58,967 nucleotides of DNA from an uncultured bacterium (GTDB lineage: Bacteria > Spirochaetota > UBA4802 > UB4802), in NCBI GenBank assembly GCA_937920495.1, contig CALEUQ010000026.1, forward strand, positions 1-58,967. The letters run 5' to 3'. Positions 16,265 to 25,309 of the stretch are shown one piece after another. How positions within the stretch are numbered: position 1 is the first letter of the stretch; every line of letters starts with the position of its first letter. Under the pieces are notes generated by a model, which was not told where the DNA came from, did no database searches, and saw nothing but the letters and a program-made list of their open reading frames with translations. The translations under genes and the position numbers were made by a program.

Positions 16265-16539
16265 ATGATAGCCATTAAAATATCAGCGGATGCCAGCAGA
16301 TTACGTTTAATTAAAGAGCTATTGGAAACGGATTTGTATGTATACCATCTGGCTGATATACCCGGAATGTCACAAACCAACATATCTCATTATCTGGCAA
16401 AGCTATATGCAGCCAGTATGGTTCAATACCGAAAGGATGGGCTGAAGTATATTATCGCATCAATCAAGATTTTGTTAATGAAAATAAGAAATTATTTGGG
16501 TATCTTACGGATGTATTTTGTAAAGCATTGCTATTATGA
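16265..16539 (+). pseudogene. Second ArsR-family regulator with a frameshift
   Basis: The first part reads as an ArsR protein: ISADASRLRLIKELLE, then LADIPGMSQTNISHYLAKL as the recognition helix and MVQYRKDG of the wing. At the GGG run 16439-16441 the frame breaks. Adding one G restores DGAEVYYRINQDFVNENK and a normal ArsR end with TGA at 16537-16539. The uncorrected frame instead continues to about 16591 with an unrelated tail. Either a one-base deletion has inactivated the gene or this is a sequencing error in a homopolymer. The classical Cys-x-Cys metal site is missing (Tyr-Val-Tyr-His), so an intact form would sense something other than the first ArsR. Confidence 0.7.
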
Positions 16540-16631
16540 AGAAGACATACACACATTACGTACAACAGATTATTATCAGTGCATGACATAAGTTTTACTG
16601 TTAACAATTTCCGGATAAGGAGGAATGTTTT

Positions 16632-16841
16632 ATGCCAGCGTATGAATACCATTGTGATGATTGCAATGAAACCTTTACTGTCATTGCTACAGTAAGCCAG
16701 AAAGAAAAGGGATTGCAGGTAACATGCAGAATATGCGGAAGCTCTAATGTACGTCAGGTGTATACTGGAATTTCCGTGGGTGGTAAAAAGAAGACTCTTC
16801 CCATTATTGGCGGTGGATGTTCCTGTGGGGGAGCATGTTAA
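16632..16841 (+). CDS. FmdB family zinc-ribbon protein
   Basis: A 69-residue protein with the FmdB/CxxC_CxxC-SSSS zinc ribbon: MPAYEYHCDDCNETF followed by TCRICGSSNVRQVY supplies four cysteines for one zinc. The C-terminus adds GGGCSCGGAC, three more cysteines that could bind metal. Proteins of this family are thought to be regulatory but their function is not settled. AAGGAGGA precedes the ATG. It lies between the broken ArsR and the tandem Usp gene. Confidence 0.88.
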   Translation: MPAYEYHCDDCNETFTVIATVSQKEKGLQVTCRICGSSNVRQVYTGISVGGKKKTLPIIGGGCSCGGAC

Positions 16842-16945
16842 CTGGTATATATGATCACTGCGTATTGATAATGCACAATTAATGAGATTGGCTATAGCTT
16901 TTGTGTATGTAGATATGGCATTAAAAATTTATTTGGGAGGCTATA

Positions 16946-17818
16946 ATGTTTAGAAAGGTGATACTGGCTTCAGATCTGTCAGATGCGTCAACCCATGTTA
17001 TTGAATGCATAAAAGATTTGAAAGCGTATGGGACTAAAGAAGTAGTTTTGTTTCATGCATTAGGTCTTAAATATCTTGAAGATTTGCGGTATCAATTAAT
17101 AAAAGATGTGGAACCAATACTGCAAAAACAAAAAGCACTGCTTGAAAATTATGGTTATGCTGCATCAATTCACATTGCAAATGATGGTGTGCCCTATGAA
17201 TTGTGGAAGCTGGCAAAGCAGGATAATGCTTCTATGGTGGTAATAGGTACTCATGGACATGGGCTGGCTTTTGATGTTGTATTGGGTGGCACAGCACACA
17301 AAATAATACATACTATTGCAAAACCTTTACTTGTGGTGCGGTTAAGTGCTGAAAATAAAACAGTGCCTGTCTGCAAAGCAGAATGTATTGATATTAAAAA
17401 GCCACTGCTTTTTGCAACAGATTTTTCCGACACGGCTGAACTGGCATTTACCTATGTTGAAAAGATGGTAGAAAGTGGAACAAAAAATGTTATGCTAATA
17501 CACATACAGGATCAATTAATGATTGAGAAATATTTAAAAGACAGGCTTGATGAATTTGATACAATAGATACTGAAAGGCTTGAAATGCTAAAAGAAAGGT
17601 TACTTAAAAAAGGTGCAAAAAACGTTGATTGGATTTTAAAATATGGGAAACCGGTGGAAGAGATTATAAATGAATCAAGAGCAAAAGATTATTCTATGAT
17701 AGTTATGGGTGCATTGGGCAGAAGCCTTGTAAAGGATGTATTTATTGGGAGTGTAAGCTGGAATGTTCTTACACATGCTTTGCAACCTGTATTATTAATA
17801 CCTCCTTTAAAGAAATAA
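16946..17818 (+). CDS. Tandem universal stress protein (two UspA domains)
   Basis: A 290-residue protein with two Usp domains (about 1-135 and 150-288). Each ends in the nucleotide-binding pattern: GTHGHGLAFDVVLGGTA in the first and GALGRSLVKDVFIGSVS in the second. Each begins with a VILASDLS or LLFATDFS strand. The TTGGGAGG site supports the ATG. It is encoded directly before the arsenite exporter, 59 bases away, and may be cotranscribed with it. A stress role is inferred from the family only. Confidence 0.9.
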   Translation: MFRKVILASDLSDASTHVIECIKDLKAYGTKEVVLFHALGLKYLEDLRYQLIKDVEPILQKQKALLENYGYAASIHIANDGVPYELWKLAKQDNASMVVIGTHGHGLAFDVVLGGTAHKIIHTIAKPLLVVRLSAENKTVPVCKAECIDIKKPLLFATDFSDTAELAFTYVEKMVESGTKNVMLIHIQDQLMIEKYLKDRLDEFDTIDTERLEMLKERLLKKGAKNVDWILKYGKPVEEIINESRAKDYSMIVMGALGRSLVKDVFIGSVSWNVLTHALQPVLLIPPLKK

Positions 17819-17877
17819 CACCTATCCATAGTAAAATTAAGTGAAAAACTAATTAAACAGAGTAAAGAGGTATAACC

Positions 17878-18924
17878 ATGGCTTATAGTGTAGCTAAGAA
17901 ACTTTCGTTTGTTGACCGTTATTTAACATTGTGGATATTTTTAGCAATAGCATGTGGTGTTGCTATTGGATACTACATACCTGGTGTAAAGGAAATAATT
18001 AATACATTAAGTGTGGGAACAACCAATATCCCAATAGCTATTGGGCTTATACTCATGATGTATCCTCCGCTTGCAAAAGTTAAGTATGAAGAAATGGGAA
18101 AAATCTTTCAGAATAAGAAATTGCTGGGAATTTCATTATTAATGAACTGGGTTGTTGGTCCTGTTGTGATGTTTATATTAGCAGTGGTATTTCTGCGCTC
18201 ATATCCTGAATACATGATTGGCCTGATTCTGGTGGGGCTTGCTCGCTGTATTGCAATGGTAATTGTGTGGAATGAGCTTGCAGGAGGTGACCGCGAATTA
18301 GCAGTGGGAATGGTTGCGTTTAATGCGGTATTCCAGGTATTGTTCTATGCGGTGTATATATATCTGTTCATAACACTTGCACTAAACTGGTTTGGACTTG
18401 TGGAGGGTCTTAATATATCAGTATCAATGACTGAATCAGCCAGGACAGTATTTATATATTTAGGCATACCATTTTTAGGTGGTCTTATCACCAGGTTTGG
18501 CATGATAGCCCTTAAGGGGAAAGAGTGGTATGAAACAAGTTTCATTCCCAGAATTAGCCCCATTACACTCATTGCATTGCTGTTTACTATTGTGGTTATG
18601 TTCTCAATGCAGGGCAGTAAGATTATTGAACGCCCACAGGATGTTGTGATAGCAGCGTTTCCAATGCTTATATATTTTGTCCTGATGTGGTTTGTTACGT
18701 TTTATATTGTGCGCCGTATTACGGGTGATTATGCAAAGACAACTGCAGTGGCATTTACCGCGGGGTCAAATGACTTTGAACTGGCAATAGCAGTTGCCAT
18801 TGCAATATTTGGCATAAATTCAGGGCAGGCATTTGCTACTGTAATTGGGCCGCTGGTTGAGGTGCCGGTGTTGATTGGTCTTGTGAATGTGGCACTTGCA
18901 TTTAAAAAAAGGTATTTTAAGTAA
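17878..18924 (+). CDS. acr3: ACR3-type arsenite efflux permease
   Basis: A 348-residue carrier of the ACR3 (arsenical resistance-3) family with ten hydrophobic segments, which exports As(OH)3 or arsenite across the inner membrane using the proton gradient. The diagnostic helix-4 segment [13 protein letters not shown] holds Cys124, the residue required for transport in studied ACR3 proteins, and helix 9 has [17 protein letters not shown]. Full length for the family. AAAGAGG precedes the ATG. With arsC (21368) and arsR (11627) it completes an arsenate-to-arsenite detoxification route, although the genes are spread over 10 kb. Confidence 0.95.
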   Translation: MAYSVAKKLSFVDRYLTLWIFLAIACGVAIGYYIPGVKEIINTLSVGTTNIPIAIGLILMMYPPLAKVKYEEMGKIFQNKKLLGISLLMNWVVGPVVMFILAVVFLRSYPEYMIGLILVGLARCIAMVIVWNELAGGDRELAVGMVAFNAVFQVLFYAVYIYLFITLALNWFGLVEGLNISVSMTESARTVFIYLGIPFLGGLITRFGMIALKGKEWYETSFIPRISPITLIALLFTIVVMFSMQGSKIIERPQDVVIAAFPMLIYFVLMWFVTFYIVRRITGDYAKTTAVAFTAGSNDFELAIAVAIAIFGINSGQAFATVIGPLVEVPVLIGLVNVALAFKKRYFK

Positions 18925-18948
18925 ACCAATACAGCTAAAGTTACAATT

Positions 18949-20037
18949 ATGCGCTTTGAATGGATGGGCAGGCAGGAAAGACAATATGTAGCTGATACAA
19001 TTAGTCAGGTATATATTGAGCTTTCCACTGCCTGTAATTTATCGTGTACCACCTGTGTACGACATTCTATCAAAAATTTTGAGATAGCTCATTTTAAAAA
19101 ATCAATGATGAAAGGGCTGATTGCGCAATTACAAAAGTTACAAAGCCTGAAGCGTATTGTACTTTTGGGTTTTGGCGAAGCATTATGCAATCCTGATATA
19201 CAGTGGCATTTGGAGCAATTGGGTACACTTAATGTGCCGATAGTTCTTGTTACAAATGGGATGCGTATTGATACAACACTGGCAACGCTTTTTGTTCATA
19301 TACCAATTGAAGCAGTATACATATCAATTGATGACATTTACGGGATAAATCCAGTAATACGTAAAGGTGGCAGTAGCGATGTGCCACTGTCAGCAATCAG
19401 ATTAATTAAAAAAATAAAACAAGAAGAAAATAACACCAAACCGTTAATTGGCATTGAAACTGTTGCCACTACACATAACATTGATAAAATTGATGCAATA
19501 ATCCTTACTGCAAAAGAAGCTGGAGCAGAGCATTGTATAGTGAGTAATGTATTTCCCTATACAGATGAAATGAGCAAGAATATCCTGTATACAATTGATG
19601 GCAGTGGAGACAGGTTGACATTAATTAGAAAAAAATTCTATAAAGATAAAAGTGTTACTATTGCAGGTGGAAGTGCTTCGGTTGCACGGCACTGTCCTTT
19701 TATTGAAAAGGGCACAATATTTATTACCGTCAATGGCCAAATTGCTCCCTGTCCGGAATTAGCTTATACGCATACGGCATATTACTTTGGCAATCCACGC
19801 GTACATCAGAAGCATTGGTTTGGCACTATCACAAAAGGTAATATTACTGATATATGGAACAGTAACGAGTATGTGAGCTTTAGGGACACGTTCAGATATT
19901 TTGAATTTCCTGATTGTACATTGTGTGTTGAACCAGATATGTGCTTTCACCGCACAGTGGAAAACAAAGATTGCTACTGGAATACATCACCCTGTGGTGA
20001 ATGTTTATGGGCAAAAGGTATAGTACTGTGCCCATGA
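18949..20037 (+). CDS. Radical SAM/SPASM protein, resembles tungsten aldehyde oxidoreductase maturases
   Basis: A 362-residue radical SAM enzyme. The 4Fe-4S site is Cys29-x3-Cys33-x2-Cys36 (ACNLSCTTCVRHS). A SPASM-like tail with many cysteines follows (CTLCVEPDMC, then DCYWNTSPCGECLWAKG). The TCVRHS run, the NVFPYTDEM stretch and the Cys-rich CGECLWAKG ending are what I recall of the maturases for tungsten-bispyranopterin oxidoreductases, but no aldehyde ferredoxin oxidoreductase gene lies in this window. It begins 24 bases after acr3 with no clear ribosome site, so it is probably cotranscribed and coupled. It could alternatively modify a peptide or an arsenical. The radical SAM call is firm; the subfamily is tentative. 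Confidence 0.75.
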   Translation: MRFEWMGRQERQYVADTISQVYIELSTACNLSCTTCVRHSIKNFEIAHFKKSMMKGLIAQLQKLQSLKRIVLLGFGEALCNPDIQWHLEQLGTLNVPIVLVTNGMRIDTTLATLFVHIPIEAVYISIDDIYGINPVIRKGGSSDVPLSAIRLIKKIKQEENNTKPLIGIETVATTHNIDKIDAIILTAKEAGAEHCIVSNVFPYTDEMSKNILYTIDGSGDRLTLIRKKFYKDKSVTIAGGSASVARHCPFIEKGTIFITVNGQIAPCPELAYTHTAYYFGNPRVHQKHWFGTITKGNITDIWNSNEYVSFRDTFRYFEFPDCTLCVEPDMCFHRTVENKDCYWNTSPCGECLWAKGIVLCP

Positions 20038-20051
20038 AGGTATTACATACA

Positions 20052-20091
20052 ATCACTGCAGAAAAGTATACATGTAAGTCTCTGCAGTGAT
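20052..20091. terminator. Inverted repeat between convergent genes
   Basis: ATCACTGCAGA and TCTGCAGTGAT, an 11-base perfect stem with an 18-base loop, lie between the radical SAM gene and the convergent outer membrane gene. Probably a bidirectional terminator, though no long T tract is seen. Confidence 0.55.
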
Positions 20092-20120
20092 ATATGATGA
20101 TGTAATAGTATTGTTTGTGT

Positions 20121-21077
20121 TTATAAGAAGGTTGTTACAGAAAAGTTGGCATACCAGTTTCTATCCGGTGTGTCGGTAAGATCTTTGTGATATTCAGTAT
20201 ATACAGGAATTGAAACACTAGCTTTTAGTGCTACCACTGAATAAATCCTGAACAGCGCTCCCACAATAACATCAGATGTTGTCAGTGAGTCATTTATTCC
20301 AGAAGATGAAGATCCACCGGAATAATGTATTGTTGTTTCATTTATATCTATGTAATTCATTTTTACAAAACCTTTTATCCAGTCCCAGGTATACTCAAAT
20401 CCCACCAGTGCACCATATACGTTTCCCCTATCAATTTTGTTTGAATCTATTTCTGCATTTTCATATACTATACCCAGCACACTGCCATAGAGGCGCAAGT
20501 ATTCAATTGGAACATACGAAAACGACTGAGAAATGGAATATGAACGCGCCCCACTTCCTAAAGGGGTTAAAGTACCATTATCTTCATCTTTTTCTTTTGC
20601 ATTTCCTGTGGGGAAAGTAACTGCTATTGAGGTTATACTGTCTAATGTATTTGAAAAAGAATGCATATACGAGGTACCAGCTTTAATATCACCCCATCCA
20701 CTTGCTTTTGATGTGGAAGAAGACCAGTTGCTTTTTATTTCCCTGTATACATACGGTATTGATAATTCAAATTTTAGCTTTGACCATAGTGTATATGAAA
20801 GTGGGATAGAATATATCTTGGTATAATCAGAATAATGAGATGCAATCCCCACACTTGTAGTTTTGCCAAGCTCCATTAAATCATGTGGCATTAATACTAC
20901 ATCATTAGTTATAATTGAATCAATAACAACTGTATCTGCCTTGTATAAGGTAGCTTCAGTAGAGCCTTCATTTTCAGGTAGAACATAATATTGAGCCAGC
21001 AGATTTTTTGATGGTAATAGAAAGATTATAGCAGCTACTAGAAACAAAATGAGTGGACAAAATTTTGTTTTAAACAT
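20121..21077 (-). CDS. Outer membrane beta-barrel protein, transporter-like
   Basis: A 318-residue exported protein. The signal peptide (residues 1-28, ending LLAQ) is followed by alternating amphipathic strands such as WGDIKAGTSYMHSF and SITSIAVTFPTGNAKEKDED, and the final residues NWYANFSVTTFL end with the pattern of an outer membrane barrel. The central PTGN motif is typical of the phenol-degradation MetA-like/transporter barrel group. AAAAGGAG precedes the ATG. It faces the ars genes on the opposite strand and the substrate is unknown. Confidence 0.75.
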   Translation of the reverse strand: MFKTKFCPLILFLVAAIIFLLPSKNLLAQYYVLPENEGSTEATLYKADTVVIDSIITNDVVLMPHDLMELGKTTSVGIASHYSDYTKIYSIPLSYTLWSKLKFELSIPYVYREIKSNWSSSTSKASGWGDIKAGTSYMHSFSNTLDSITSIAVTFPTGNAKEKDEDNGTLTPLGSGARSYSISQSFSYVPIEYLRLYGSVLGIVYENAEIDSNKIDRGNVYGALVGFEYTWDWIKGFVKMNYIDINETTIHYSGGSSSSGINDSLTTSDVIVGALFRIYSVVALKASVSIPVYTEYHKDLTDTPDRNWYANFSVTTFL

Positions 21078-21367
21078 AGATAGTCTCCTTTTAATAAATT
21101 TTAGAGATGGGATTATTAATAAAAAGATTTGTCAACCGGTAATTAAATTTTTCTTTGTATTCTTAAGGCAAATTGTGATATATATCTTTTTCATGGATAA
21201 TACAGTGAACATCCTTTCTGCCGATGGTGGTCAGCACGTTCACTATATAATTTAACAAAATATTTATATAGTATGCATAAAACATGTGATATTGAATATA
21301 TACGTGTGTCATCATGCTGATTGCATAAACTAATTTTACATATAGTATTATAATGAAGGAGAAAAGC

Positions 21368-21826
21368 ATGCAAAAGAAAATTTCCATCCTGTTTCTTTGT
21401 ACCGGCAACTCGTGCCGCAGTCAGATGGCTGAAGGGTTTGCAAATGCATTGCTCGGTGATGTAATAGAAGCATATTCAGCAGGTATTGATCCAAAAGGGC
21501 TTGACCCCAATGCTATTGTGGTAATGAAAGAAGCAGGTGTTGATATATCACATCATACTTCCAAGCATGTGAATGGATTAAAAGATAAACAGTTTGACTA
21601 TGTGATCACGGTGTGCGGACATGCAAACGAAAACTGCCCGCTTTTCCCGGGAAAAACAAAAGTGTTGCATCGTGGATTTGAGGATCCACCGCAGCTTGCA
21701 AAGAATGCAAAAACTCAGGATGAAGCATTGCAGTACTACCGCAGAGTACGCGATCAGATAAAAGAATTTATTCTTGAACTTCCGCGTTGGCTTGAAACGG
21801 AGCAGACGGAATTTTTTATAAATTAA
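21368..21826 (+). CDS. arsC: Arsenate reductase, thioredoxin-coupled low-molecular-weight phosphatase type
   Basis: Reduces arsenate to arsenite for export by ACR3. The 152-residue product has the LMW phosphatase P-loop CTGNSCRS (nucleophile Cys11, Arg17) and the redox pair Cys83 and Cys90 in TVCGHANENCPLFPG, the arrangement of thioredoxin-dependent ArsC. GFEDPP provides the catalytic Asp loop. I place the start at ATG 21368, seven bases after GAAGGAG; an in-frame ATG lies 15 bases upstream but overlaps that site. The thioredoxin-like proteins at 14568 or elsewhere may recycle it. It is a single gene in front of a convergent phosphatase gene. Confidence 0.94.
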   Translation: MQKKISILFLCTGNSCRSQMAEGFANALLGDVIEAYSAGIDPKGLDPNAIVVMKEAGVDISHHTSKHVNGLKDKQFDYVITVCGHANENCPLFPGKTKVLHRGFEDPPQLAKNAKTQDEALQYYRRVRDQIKEFILELPRWLETEQTEFFIN

Positions 21827-21833
21827 TTTCTGA

Positions 21834-23204
21834 TTATACTTCTATCACTATGATGCATATATCATCATTGATGTACTGGCTTGTATAGTGGCTGCTTAAG
21901 TATTCTTCAATTTTAGCTATTAATTCTTTTCCACTAAGTTTATGATATTTTTGTAATATCTCAAATAGTGTGGTACTATCCATATTGGTTTTAGTACCGG
22001 TATTATATAATTCAATAATTCCGTCCGTATATAGTACTACCTTTGAACCTTTTTTTAGTTTTATGGTGGAAACTGCAAAATTTCTGCCTTTTTTTAACAG
22101 TTCTCTCTTTTTCATAATACCAATTGGGAATGGTTTTCCCGTTTTAGGTAGTTCATACAAAGTGCCATCTTTATGAATAATGACGGGTGCATAGTGAGCG
22201 GCATTGCTGTAGTGTAATTCCATTTTAGTGAAGTCAACTATACAATAGAGGGCTGTCACAAAATTTGCACCAATATTTCCGGTAAGATATTCATTGAGAT
22301 AGTACAGCAATTTATCAGGTTTTAAATAATATTTTTTCCCAACTATAATATAGTGCTTGAGCAATGCTGTTATAAATGCTGATGAAATTCCATGACCTGT
22401 TACATCGCTTAAGAAAATGCCAATGTTATTTTTTGTTTTATCAAGAGTAATAAAATCGTAAAAATCCCCGCCTAAATTATAATATGGTCTATAATACAAA
22501 GAAATTTTAGGAACAGGTGGGTTTTGCGGCATGATAAAACGATGCAATTGCGATGCAAACGCTAATTCCTTTTCCATAGTAAATTTATAACTGCTGAGCA
22601 CTTCTTCATTTTCTTCAAGTTTATGATTTAATATGTAATCCTGAAAATTTCTGCGTTCGGTTATGTAGGCTAAAAGGCTTAAGAATAAAGCTGTTGCTAT
22701 GGGATTTGATAGAGTGGTCCACTCATGTGCAGTCATGTTTGTTTTGATTGCTGTAAGTAGAACCATAAGTGATAGGGGTACTGTCAACAATAATGGCATG
22801 TACCGTAATGCCCCTGATGCAATGAGGAATGCTACAATAAAGGCGGTCTGTATGCCCGTTGAAACATTGGATATGTGGTATTCGGTAAATGTGGGATTGT
22901 TAAAAATGTGATGCGCAATCCCTGTAATCATAAGTATACCTGATGCAAGAGTAACAGTGTACAGGGGAATAACGTAGCGTATGTATTTGTAAAGTATTGT
23001 CAATGATAGTATAGCGTATATTCCAAATAGAATTATGGGGATTAATCTGTACCACAGTGTAAAATCAAAGTGCAGAATATATATATCCTGATACAGGAAT
23101 AACGCAATAACGACAGCAACAAGTGGTGAAGTAATTTTGCTTATTGTTAATGTTTTGTAGCATTGATCAATGTAATATTTTTGTTTTAGATTTTGGGTTT
23201 CCAT
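21834..23204 (-). CDS. Membrane-bound SpoIIE/PP2C serine phosphatase
   Basis: A 456-residue protein with about seven or eight hydrophobic helices in the first 200 residues and a C-terminal PP2C phosphatase of the SpoIIE/RsbU group. The metal-binding motifs are GGDFYDFI and SDVTGHGISSAF, with VVLYTDGIIEL near the end. Such proteins dephosphorylate anti-anti-sigma factors in partner-switching regulation. The N-terminal helices may sense a membrane or ligand signal. A coiled linker near residues 190-215 joins the two. No anti-sigma gene is adjacent and no clear ribosome site marks the ATG. Its stop lies eight bases from that of convergent arsC. Confidence 0.88.
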   Translation of the reverse strand: METQNLKQKYYIDQCYKTLTISKITSPLVAVVIALFLYQDIYILHFDFTLWYRLIPIILFGIYAILSLTILYKYIRYVIPLYTVTLASGILMITGIAHHIFNNPTFTEYHISNVSTGIQTAFIVAFLIASGALRYMPLLLTVPLSLMVLLTAIKTNMTAHEWTTLSNPIATALFLSLLAYITERRNFQDYILNHKLEENEEVLSSYKFTMEKELAFASQLHRFIMPQNPPVPKISLYYRPYYNLGGDFYDFITLDKTKNNIGIFLSDVTGHGISSAFITALLKHYIIVGKKYYLKPDKLLYYLNEYLTGNIGANFVTALYCIVDFTKMELHYSNAAHYAPVIIHKDGTLYELPKTGKPFPIGIMKKRELLKKGRNFAVSTIKLKKGSKVVLYTDGIIELYNTGTKTNMDSTTLFEILQKYHKLSGKELIAKIEEYLSSHYTSQYINDDICIIVIEV

Positions 23205-23380
23205 ATACTGATATAAGATGAATGATTGCGATGATATCTATAACATACTGCAGATAAATAGTATTGTCAATAATACTATTAATTCCTTACAATTATTTCA
23301 CAGATGATGAAGTGTGATACACTTTTCCATACACATCACTGTGTAAATCCCACTTTTGGCAAAACACTGCAATTAATCTC

Positions 23381-23408
23381 TTGACAAAAATATGTATGAT
23401 TGTAATAC
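23381..23408 (+). promoter_or_regulatory. Promoter candidate for the MaoC-SDR-thiolase operon
   Basis: TTGACA at 23381-23386 and TAATAC at 23403-23408, 16-base spacing. A GGCGATAG motif in reverse (23430-23437) lies between it and the ATG at 23459. Confidence 0.5.
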
Positions 23409-23429
23409 ATAAAATGTTATTATCAGGTA

Positions 23430-23437
23430 CTATCGCC
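23430..23437 (-). repeat. GGCGATAG motif, intergenic
   Basis: The plus strand reads GGTACTATCGCCACC, in the 5' leader of the CoA operon, 22 bases before the ATG. Confidence 0.75.
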
Positions 23438-23458
23438 ACCCAAAAAAAGGAGGTAGGT

Positions 23459-24310
23459 ATGCCGCTTAATGAAAAAGTCATTGGTAAAAAATATACATCC
23501 GAACCTGTAAAAATATCGCAGCATGAAAGTATCTATTATGCCCTTGCCTATAATGAAGACAATGATGCCTATTTTGATAATCGCCGGCCGGGCGGGATTA
23601 TTGCGCCGCCCATGTATGCGGTATTTTACGGTGCTGGTCCCACTGCACAGATAATCTTTGATGCAGAGATTGGTATGAACATGATGTTTGTGGTGCATTA
23701 CAGCCAGTATTTTGAATGGTTGAAGCCCGTTAAGCCAGATGATGAAGTCACTTCTCAGGGAACTATCACCCATATTACAGTGAAAGAAAAGGGAAGTATT
23801 TTAGGCTGGGAGACAGTTACTAAAAATCAGCATGGTGAGGTTGTAGTGAAAGCACGGTGGGAATTTTTTGACAGGAGTGCAGGTTCAGGAAAACCAGATG
23901 CAAAACAGGAAGATGAAACCCCGGCGTCACAATTTGTGTTTGAAGATACAATGAAGGTAAAAAATGGGCAGACATACATCTATGCTGAGCCATCAGGTGA
24001 CCATAACCCCATACATGTTGATGATGATTTTGCTAAAAAGGTTGGATTGCCCGGTATTATACTACAGGGGCTATGCACCATGGCCTTTGCTCATAAGATG
24101 GCAGTGGACCATCTGACACCTGACCGCGACCCGCTAAAGGTAAGTGAATTATACGTACGATTTGCCCGTCCTGTGTTGCCCGGACAAACACTTACGTTTA
24201 AAGGCTATACAATAGAAAAGCTTGAACAAAAAACTAAATATGGGATACTGGCGTTAAATAATGATGGCAAGGATGTGCTGCGCAATGCGTGGTGCAGTGT
24301 TGCCGTATAA
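23459..24310 (+). CDS. MaoC-like double hot-dog acyl-CoA hydratase
   Basis: A 283-residue protein with two hot-dog domains. The N-terminal one (about 1-130) looks catalytically silent. The C-terminal MaoC domain holds the hydratase motif YAEPSGDHNPIHVDDDFA (Asp and His of the D-x4-H dyad), matching R-specific enoyl-CoA hydratase 2. ATG 23459 is preceded by AAAGGAGG; the frame is open upstream but without that site. It starts a four-gene operon with an SDR, an HMG-CoA-synthase-like protein and a thiolase. Together the MaoC and SDR genes resemble the split halves of the peroxisomal multifunctional enzyme type 2. Confidence 0.9.
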   Translation: MPLNEKVIGKKYTSEPVKISQHESIYYALAYNEDNDAYFDNRRPGGIIAPPMYAVFYGAGPTAQIIFDAEIGMNMMFVVHYSQYFEWLKPVKPDDEVTSQGTITHITVKEKGSILGWETVTKNQHGEVVVKARWEFFDRSAGSGKPDAKQEDETPASQFVFEDTMKVKNGQTYIYAEPSGDHNPIHVDDDFAKKVGLPGIILQGLCTMAFAHKMAVDHLTPDRDPLKVSELYVRFARPVLPGQTLTFKGYTIEKLEQKTKYGILALNNDGKDVLRNAWCSVAV

Positions 24311-24334
24311 AAACAATTCTCAAAGGAGGGTATT

Positions 24335-25237
24335 ATGGCTATACGATTTGATGGGAAAGTGGCTGTTATCACCGGAGCAGGTTCCGGTTTGGGACGCACC
24401 TACGCACTGGAGTTTGCAAAACGCGGTGCAATGGTGGTTGTCAATGACCTTGGCAGCTCTCGTGATGGTTCTGGTGCAAACAGCAGCGCTGCTGATGCTG
24501 TTGTGGAGGAGATAAAAAAAGGCGGCGGCAAGGCTGTTGCAAATTATGATTCGGTTGCCACCGTGCAGGGCGGAGAGAATATCATTAAAACCGCAATGGA
24601 TGCGTTTGGAAGAGTTGATATTGTAATCAACAATGCGGGGATACTGCGCGATAAAACATTTGTTAAAATGACCGAAGACGAGTGGGATATTGTGCTGGCA
24701 GTGCACCTGCGTGGAGCTTTTTGCGTGACTGCACCCGCATTTAAGATTATGCGCCAGCAAGGGTGGGGAAGGATTATCTTTACTGCATCAGGGGCAGGCC
24801 TGTATGGGAACTTTGGTCAGACTAACTATGCGTCGGCAAAAATGGCGCTTGTTGGCCTTATGAATGCACTCAAGCTGGAAGGGGCAAAATACAATATATT
24901 AGTTAACACGATAGCCCCGGTAGCAGCCTCACGTATGACTGAGGATGTACTGCCAAAAGAGATTTTTGAAAAGCTAAAACCTGAATTTGTGACGCCACTG
25001 GTAGTGTATTTATGTTCAGATGAATGCAAGGATACCGGGATGATATTTAACTGTGGCGGAGGATGGTATAGCCGCACAGCAATAATGTGTGCAAGCGGTA
25101 CGATAATACAGGGCAAAGATGAGATAACAGCTGAAGACATCATGGCACAGTGGAGCAAGATAACAGATTTAAGTGATGCAAAGCCGCTGAATAATATAGG
25201 CGATACATTTGCATATATGGCACCATTGTTAAAATAG
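24335..25237 (+). CDS. SDR-family dehydrogenase, MFE-2-like 3-hydroxyacyl-CoA type
   Basis: A 300-residue short-chain dehydrogenase. The NAD-binding motif GAGSGLGRTYALEF and VVNDLG, the NNAG segment and the catalytic Tyr-x3-Lys (NYASAKMAL) with Ser upstream (TASGAGLYG) are all in place. The long form with a C-terminal extension and the VVNDLGSSRDGSG stretch match the 17-beta-HSD4/MFE-2 dehydrogenase domain, which acts on R-3-hydroxyacyl-CoA. The ATG follows AAAGGAGGG 25 bases after the MaoC gene. Probably consecutive with hydratase 2 in a beta-oxidation-like or synthetic sequence. Confidence 0.92.
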   Translation: MAIRFDGKVAVITGAGSGLGRTYALEFAKRGAMVVVNDLGSSRDGSGANSSAADAVVEEIKKGGGKAVANYDSVATVQGGENIIKTAMDAFGRVDIVINNAGILRDKTFVKMTEDEWDIVLAVHLRGAFCVTAPAFKIMRQQGWGRIIFTASGAGLYGNFGQTNYASAKMALVGLMNALKLEGAKYNILVNTIAPVAASRMTEDVLPKEIFEKLKPEFVTPLVVYLCSDECKDTGMIFNCGGGWYSRTAIMCASGTIIQGKDEITAEDIMAQWSKITDLSDAKPLNNIGDTFAYMAPLLK

Positions 25238-25309
25238 TTGCGCTCATGATACATTGTGTAACTTCATTCTGAAATTTATTCAGAATTTATCCTGTGTTGA
25301 GTTCAGGAA

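Noticed and set aside
23350..23375. Sigma-54 promoter (TGGC...TGCA) upstream of the MaoC gene
   Set aside because: The GG to GC distance is one base too short for the consensus.
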